Positions 22,699 through 27,004 of a stretch of 27,004 nt of DNA are shown piece after piece (the first letter of the stretch is position 1; every line of letters starts with the position of its first letter). The notes beneath the pieces were generated by a model. That model saw only the letters and a list, made by a program, of their open reading frames with translations, was not told the origin of the DNA and did not search any database. The stretch comes from Bacillota bacterium. GTDB lineage: Bacteria > Bacillota > Clostridia > Lachnospirales > Lachnospiraceae. The stretch lies in the NCBI GenBank assembly GCA_023441965.1, contig JAEZNB010000114.1, positions 1-27,004 of the forward strand, in the 5' to 3' direction. A program made the position numbers and the translations under genes.

Positions 22699-23686
22699 GA
22701 AGAATTATGAAGAGGAAATGATAGATCGCTATGTCTATCAGGTGAAGAAACACCTGCCCTCTCAGGCCGAAGAGATTGAAAAGGAGGTCAGAGGACTGAT
22801 TTATGACATGCTAGAGGAGATCAGTCAGGGGGAGGCTCCAACGAAGGAGCAGGTGGATGAGGCTCTCACCAGATTGGGCAACCCTGCCACACTGGCAGAA
22901 AACTACCGTGGAAAAGCAAGATATTTGATCGGACCTGGCTTATTCCCTACCTATCTGATGATCTTAAAAATCGTTCTGCCCACTGTCGTATTTGCCATGT
23001 GTATCGTTACCATGATCGAGCTTCTTACGGGAGCTGACAGAAGCTGGTATGAGCATCTGACCTCTTGGTTAGCAAGTATCTGGAGTGGCCTGATGGGAGC
23101 CTTTGCCTATGTATCCATTATCTTCGCCATCTTTGAATACAAAGGCATCAGTACCAAAGAGCTTAGTTCCGACTGGACGGTCTCTTCTCTTCCGCCCGTA
23201 CCCAGGACCGACACTGTCATATCCCGGGGCGAATCCATCGTCGGTATCGTGTTTCATATCCTCCTGACGATTCTGATCGTTTCCGCACCGCAGCTATTCG
23301 GCGCTTTCTTTTGGGTCCGGGGTGAAATGACCTCCTATCCGATCTTTGATCTTGAGGTCCTGAAGCATGTCCTGCCCCTGTTTCTGATCGGTATGGGCTT
23401 AGGTATTCTGAAAAATGTCTATGGTCTGATTGAAAGATGCTATAACATCCGCTATGCGATTGTCAGTACGATATGCAGCCTGGCAGAGCTGCTGCTGGGG
23501 ATTATCATTTTTGCAGGCTATCCCATCTGGAATCAGGCATTTCCTGATGCCTTCGGTGATGTATCCGTCATCAGGACCATCTGGGATGCCGTAACCTCGA
23601 ATTTCGTCATCTTCCTGATCCTGGTTCATATGCTGGAGCTGATTACCGTATTCTATAAAACCTTTAAGCATAAGTTTGGCAAATGA
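22691..23686 (+). CDS. HAAS/DUF1700-like multi-pass membrane protein
   Basis: The 331-residue protein has an N-terminal soluble part (about 1-78) with the HAAS signature: a helical stretch of acidic and basic residues, EIEKEVRGLIYDMLEE, GEAPTKEQVDEALTRLGNPATLAENY. About six hydrophobic segments follow (around 84-112, 128-148, 182-204, 226-244, 257-282 and 306-322). It overlaps the padR stop by 8 bp and is clearly its operon partner. This type probably responds to membrane stress, but neither ligand nor output is established. The ATG has GGAGG at 6 nt within the padR end. Confidence 0.85.
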   Translation: MTKKNYEEEMIDRYVYQVKKHLPSQAEEIEKEVRGLIYDMLEEISQGEAPTKEQVDEALTRLGNPATLAENYRGKARYLIGPGLFPTYLMILKIVLPTVVFAMCIVTMIELLTGADRSWYEHLTSWLASIWSGLMGAFAYVSIIFAIFEYKGISTKELSSDWTVSSLPPVPRTDTVISRGESIVGIVFHILLTILIVSAPQLFGAFFWVRGEMTSYPIFDLEVLKHVLPLFLIGMGLGILKNVYGLIERCYNIRYAIVSTICSLAELLLGIIIFAGYPIWNQAFPDAFGDVSVIRTIWDAVTSNFVIFLILVHMLELITVFYKTFKHKFGK

Positions 23687-23699
23687 GAGGAATAAGAAT

Positions 23700-23806
23700 A
23701 GGCACCTGTTCTGCCCTCACAGGAGTATCGATACGGATCGCCGAATCCCTAGGATCCCATCGGCAATCACGGCAGATACCCTGTGTATGGTCAGTGTCAG
23801 GTGCCT
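23700..23806 (+). terminator. Long nested hairpin ending the padR operon
   Basis: AGGCACCTG (23700-23708) pairs with CAGGTGCCT (23798-23806), followed by CTTTATCTTTC on the plus strand and a T-rich run on the minus strand, so it can stop both converging transcripts. Two further stems are nested inside: CACAGG (23718-23723) with CCTGTG (23780-23785), and GCCGA (23740-23744) with TCGGC (23760-23764). Confidence 0.6.
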
Positions 23807-23808
23807 CT

Positions 23809-24579
23809 TTATCTTTCTTCCAAAAGCCTGCGGACATTCAATAAGCCCCAGCCCTGCTTCTCCCAGTGCTGTCCCAAATCGACGGCGCTGTTTCTAAGCA
23901 TCAGCTTTACCTCCCGGTTGGTCATCTCCGGATGGGCTGATAAGAGCAGAGCAATTGCTCCGGATACCACCGGTGTAGCCATGGAGGTTCCGCTCTTAAT
24001 TGTATACATCATCGGATTGTCCGCCTGATGGTATTTTACGGTACCACCTTTATTATAAGTCATAAATCTGCTGATATTACAGGAGATGATATTAGATCCC
24101 GGAGCCACGATATCCGGCTTCTTAATACAATAGGGTGTCGGTCCCCGTCCCGAATAGTCCTTTGCCCGGGTCCCAAACACCTCCACGGTGACATTGTCAT
24201 CCGAGGACCCTACGGTAATGACCTTTCTGCTTATTCCCGGGGTTGAGATCGACATGGGACCGGGTCCGTTATTTCCTGCGGCTACCACCACAATCACTCC
24301 GCTGTCCCATACGGCATTTACACCCTGCACCAGTAAGGAGTTCTCATCCAGGCTTTCCTTGGCCGCTGTTCCCACACTGATATTTACAATCCGGATATTA
24401 TATTTCTTCCGGTTATCGATGATCCATTGTAATCCGGCCAGCACATCGGAGATATTACCGTCTCCCCGCTGATCCAGAACCTTAACCACGATAAAATTAC
24501 AGGCAGGCGCTACCCCTGTATATTTCCCCTTGGAGGAATACCCATTCCCGCCGATGATTCCAGCCACATGGGTACCGTG
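23809..24579 (-). pseudogene. S8 (subtilisin-like) protease gene, 3' part only, broken by the element to its right
   Basis: The frame runs from the catalytic histidine codon to the stop and gives about 257 residues. HGTHVAGIIGGNG opens it at 24579, with the active-site histidine as the very first codon. The oxyanion asparagine lies in VVAAGNNGPGP and the catalytic serine in SGTSMATPVVSGA. What is missing is the N-terminal part with the signal or pro-region and the catalytic aspartate motif. In frame immediately upstream of the histidine there is a TAA stop (24580-24582) and then DNA of the recombinase element. GTG at 24564-24567 could start a truncated product, but it has no ribosome site. 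The intact 5' part of the gene presumably lies past the window, on the other side of the element. Confidence 0.9.
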
Positions 24580-24591
24580 TTAATATAACCA

Positions 24592-26181
24592 TTAAATTTT
24601 CCAAACAACATCTATCTTCTGTTGTCCATCTAACTTCTCCCCTATATATATACAGTCAATAAGACTATTTACTATTTCATATGTTAATTCTGTAAAATTG
24701 ATATATTTGGAGATGCTATTATCAAAAGTATTAATTGCTTTTTCTTTAATCTCAATCTCTTCTAACATATGTGATAACACTTTTGCTTCATTTTCAAGTT
24801 TAACCATTTCATCTCGTAATGATGTGTTAATACGCCGAAAATCATCCTCAGTTAAATATCCTTTTACTTTATCTATATAGGCGGTAGTAATAGACTTACT
24901 GATCTCATCAATTTTACTGCTACACTTATTCATTTTAGCTTTAAGAGCATTTATTTTCTTTGTTACATCTTCTTTTTGTATCCTTCTTCTTATATATTCC
25001 TCTTCTTTTGACGTATATTTTATGAGCATATCTTTAATTCTTTGCTCTATTAAAAGCTTTAATTCATCGTACCGGATTGAGTGCCTAGTGCATTTTGATT
25101 GTTTTGATTTTCTACTCAACTGACATATGAAATAATCATATCCACCAGCTAATCTGCCCGATGTCTTAGCCATTGTAGAATTACAATCCATGCATTTAAT
25201 TCTACCTGAAAACAGATGTGGCATGAAGTACTTTCCGGATGTGGTTTTGCAAGTTTTACGCCTATGCTGTAAGAGTTCTTGAGTTTTATTAAACATCTCA
25301 GGTGTAATTATTGGCTCATGATTATTTTCAATAATAATCCATTCACTCTTTGGGGCAAGTACCACCTTTTTACTTTTATAACTTACTTTTTTTTCTCTAC
25401 CCTGAATTAATGTTCCAACATAAGATTCATTATTAAGAATTCGTTTTATTGTTGTTGTTGACCAAATACCATTTTTTGAATAGGTATTATCATTCGGGTT
25501 TTTATAGTTTAAACCATTCTGTTGTTTATAGATAGTTGGAGTAGGAATATTCATATCGGTTAATTTTTGCGCTATTGTATCAACTCCATAACCATTAGCA
25601 CTTAAGTCAAAAATTTGTTTAACTACTTTTGCGGCATCTTCATCAATTACAATCTTATGTCTATCGCTAGGATCACGTTTATAACCATAACAAGCAAAAC
25701 TACCTAAAAACTGTCCTTTTTTCATTTTCTCTTTAAATACGGCTTTAATATTGTCTGATAAGTCTTCACAATACCATTCATTTACAAGTCCATTTATTTG
25801 CCTTGCTTTTTTATTGCTTTTAACTGATGTATCCGCTCCATCTACAACACCAATAAATCTAATTCCAAGAAGGGGAAAGTCATTATGTAAGTATTTCTCA
25901 ACATGTTCCATATTTCTAGTAAAGCGGGCCTGTGTTTTTGCTATTACTATATTAAACTTTTGCAATTTCGCATCTTCAATTAACCTTTCAAAATCAGGTC
26001 TATCATTATATAAACCCGAAAGGTCGTCATCGATATATACATTATTAATAGCATAACCCTGTTCTAATGCGTAGTTCGTTAATAATAATCTTTGATTTAT
26101 GATACTTTCGCTTTCATCGCCTTCTTTTATTTTATCGATATCTTCTTTCGATAATCGACAATATAATGCTGCTTTATTCAT
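24592..26181 (-). CDS. Large serine recombinase (integrase/excisionase of the element)
   Basis: The 529-residue protein has an N-terminal resolvase catalytic domain (about 1-150) with the nucleophilic serine at residue 11 (YCRLSKED), then the recombinase domain (about 160-290) and a zinc ribbon (about 325-370, CMDCNSTMAKTSG ... FICQLS ... KCTRHS). A long lysine/glutamate coiled coil (about 385-470) leads to the C-terminus. This is the architecture of phage and transposon integrases such as TndX and PhiC31-type enzymes, which move DNA through short attachment sites. The frame opens at 26196, but GGAGG 7 nt before an ATG at 26181 decides the start. A promoter lies at 26211-26239. Codon use is AT-rich, unlike the genes to its left. 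Confidence 0.95.
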   Translation of the reverse strand: MNKAALYCRLSKEDIDKIKEGDESESIINQRLLLTNYALEQGYAINNVYIDDDLSGLYNDRPDFERLIEDAKLQKFNIVIAKTQARFTRNMEHVEKYLHNDFPLLGIRFIGVVDGADTSVKSNKKARQINGLVNEWYCEDLSDNIKAVFKEKMKKGQFLGSFACYGYKRDPSDRHKIVIDEDAAKVVKQIFDLSANGYGVDTIAQKLTDMNIPTPTIYKQQNGLNYKNPNDNTYSKNGIWSTTTIKRILNNESYVGTLIQGREKKVSYKSKKVVLAPKSEWIIIENNHEPIITPEMFNKTQELLQHRRKTCKTTSGKYFMPHLFSGRIKCMDCNSTMAKTSGRLAGGYDYFICQLSRKSKQSKCTRHSIRYDELKLLIEQRIKDMLIKYTSKEEEYIRRRIQKEDVTKKINALKAKMNKCSSKIDEISKSITTAYIDKVKGYLTEDDFRRINTSLRDEMVKLENEAKVLSHMLEEIEIKEKAINTFDNSISKYINFTELTYEIVNSLIDCIYIGEKLDGQQKIDVVWKI

Positions 26182-26210
26182 ATGTTTTCCTCCCATGTTA
26201 CCTATACATA

Positions 26211-26239
26211 ATTATAACAGTTTACAATAATGCCAGCAA
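26211..26239 (-). promoter_or_regulatory. Promoter of the recombinase gene
   Basis: Minus-strand TTGCTG (26234-26239) and TATAAT (26211-26216) with a 17-bp spacer. The -35 box lies within a small AGCA/TGCT dyad. Confidence 0.5.
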
Positions 26240-26246
26240 CTGCTAG

Positions 26247-26417
26247 TTATGACATGCCCGTTAAATCGTGTATGAATGTAATACCATCGTCGGTATCTGA
26301 TGAATTAATATTTTTATTTATGTAACTGATTAAATAATTTAATAAATTTTCTTTTCTTTCATCTTCTGATTTACTTATAAAATGGTCTGTAATTATGTAT
26401 TTCGTTTTTCTTTCCAT
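26247..26417 (-). CDS. Small hypothetical protein of the element (56 residues)
   Basis: This is a short AT-rich frame directly upstream of the recombinase, on the same strand and 30 bp before the recombinase promoter. It starts at an internal ATG (26417) with GGGGG at 7 nt. The longer start at 26441 has no ribosome site and sits almost on a TATAAT box (26445-26450). The protein is charged and helical (RKTKYIITDHFISKSEDERKE, NLLNYLISYINKNIN, quoted in two parts). No family is recognised. Small basic or charged proteins beside serine integrases can be recombination directionality factors, but nothing in the sequence proves that here. Confidence 0.5.
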   Translation of the reverse strand: MERKTKYIITDHFISKSEDERKENLLNYLISYINKNINSSDTDDGITFIHDLTGMS

Positions 26418-26441
26418 TAAGTGCCCCCGTTTTCTGGTCAT

Positions 26442-26938
26442 TACATTATATTCGTAAATAACTGCTCATACGACACAAGATTATTAAGTTGTGAATATCC
26501 TTTTATTCTTTAATCACAATTCATCTCACAACCCAATTCATATATGTAACCAGTATGTAATTTACCCCCCTCAGTTACCGAAAATTTGAGAGCAATTAGA
26601 AACTTTCTTATAAAAAATTAATATCCCTGCATAAATTTATATTTAATACATGATTTATTGGGCTCATTTTTATTAAATACTTATTTTGATTTATATAAAT
26701 CTTTACCTCTCTTCTATTACTAGACTTTTTAGGATACAAACTCCGGTGTTTAGTTCTTTCCGATGCAGAATCCCCGTATAGTTCTTCGGCAGCTTTATTT
26801 TCGGCCGGGGCTTTACTTACCTTCCACGAAAAATATGATTATTCTCTTATTTAAGACAGTAGGTGAGCTTTTCCAGGGTAAGCGGTAAACCATGCGTATA
26901 TTACCGATGATCTCAATTCATGAGATAATGTCGTTAAA
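26442..26938. other. Gene-free AT-rich stretch of the element
   Basis: About 500 bp with no supported gene. The left two thirds are strongly AT-rich. Between about 26700 and 26815 the GC content rises and a 36-codon open frame is present on the minus strand, but it has no start codon or ribosome site. A possible -10 (GATAAT, about 26924-26929) with a weak -35 (TTACCG near 26901) lies near the right end, before the operator-like repeats. Confidence 0.4.
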
Positions 26939-26973
26939 GTGTAAAAAGTTGTACGAGTTTTTACATTTTACAC
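26939..26973 (+). promoter_or_regulatory. Operator-like nested inverted repeat before the next gene
   Basis: GTGTAAAA (26939-26946) is inverted as TTTTACAC (26966-26973), and GTAAAAA (26941-26947) is inverted as TTTTTAC (26958-26964). Three half-sites of the type TGTAAAA/TTTTACA therefore lie within 35 bp, 23 bp before a start codon. This is typical of a repressor or developmental-switch operator. Confidence 0.45.
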
Positions 26974-26995
26974 GAAGCTCACAAAGGAGGATCTC

Positions 26996-27004
26996 ATGAA
27001 TACA
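26996..27004 (+). CDS. Start of a gene on the element (first codons only)
   Basis: A perfect AAAGGAGG (26983-26990) stands 5 nt before ATG AAT ACA at the right window edge. Only three codons are visible, so nothing can be said of the product. It would be the first plus-strand gene of the element, reading away from the recombinase. Confidence 0.45.

Larger units (their letters stand above)
24580..27004. mobile_element. Serine-recombinase integrative element (left end; right end outside the window)
   Basis: From the S8 junction at 24579/24580 rightward, base composition drops sharply to roughly 30% GC against mid-40s in the neighbouring genes. The segment carries a large serine recombinase, a small gene and a second gene starting at 26996. 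The recombinase ends only 12 bp from the junction, the usual place for an element's integrase. The exact attachment core cannot be fixed from one end, because the other junction lies outside the window. Confidence 0.75.

Noticed and set aside
26700..26815. Minus-strand 36-codon open stretch with higher GC inside the element
   Set aside because: No start codon or ribosome site; at best a fragment of an older gene.
1..27004. CRISPR array, tRNA or rRNA genes, and complete insertion sequences
   Set aside because: No regularly spaced repeats, cloverleaf-like segments, rRNA-like stretches or DDE transposase frames were found by eye.

Overview
The window looks like chromosomal DNA from an anaerobic, low-to-mid GC Firmicute, most likely a Lachnospiraceae-type Clostridium relative. 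The evidence is strong AGGAGG ribosome binding sites, perfect sigma-A-like promoters with 17-bp spacers, a Rex redox repressor, rubredoxin and a small ferredoxin, a Re-citrate-synthase-type enzyme, and a clostridial-type xylose isomerase. The assignment rests on gene content and remembered family sequences; no database was searched.

Layout. (1) 1-5159, minus strand: a housekeeping cluster read from rex through an unknown coiled-coil protein, acpS, nnr (NAD(P)HX repair), alr and an EndoA/MazF ribonuclease to the start of a CNNM/CBS-type membrane protein. (2) 5192-9015, plus strand: a YdiF-like ABC-F ATPase, then an ECF sigma factor overlapping a single-pass membrane partner. (3) 8982-9217: a large imperfect inverted repeat between convergent genes. 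(4) 9225-12967, minus: a FadR-type GntR regulator, an isocitrate dehydrogenase and a Re-citrate-synthase-like enzyme (the citrate to 2-oxoglutarate branch, with no aconitase here), plus a 50-residue membrane protein. (5) 13156-16442, minus: a chemoreceptor, a DUF554 membrane protein and an HD-domain protein. (6) 16719-19732, minus: a tRNA-modification operon (cysteine desulfurase, TtcA-like thiolase, TcdA-like dehydratase) behind a strong promoter and a structured leader of about 115 nt. (7) 19746-22129: a second hairpin element, rubredoxin (minus), ferredoxin (plus) and xylA (minus) with an unusually long leader. (8) 22297-23806, plus: a PadR regulator and its HAAS/DUF1700-like membrane partner, ending in a long nested hairpin. 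(9) 23809-27004: the 3' part of a subtilisin-like (S8) protease gene, broken exactly at the codon of the catalytic histidine by an AT-rich element that carries a large serine recombinase.

The most interesting region is the right end. The S8 reading frame is intact from the catalytic histidine codon to its stop, but the Asp-containing N-terminal part is replaced by an in-frame stop and the recombinase gene, whose own stop lies only about 12 bp from the junction. The recombinase-bearing element continues past the window, and a new gene starts at 26996 behind a repeat-rich operator-like region. Whether excision rebuilds the protease gene, as in the comK prophage or sigK skin systems, cannot be decided from this window but is easy to test. 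Other points worth checking are the two long hairpin elements that share a 10-mer, the leader of the desulfurase operon, the GntR-type palindrome over the citrate synthase promoter, and the MazF gene with no antitoxin beside it.
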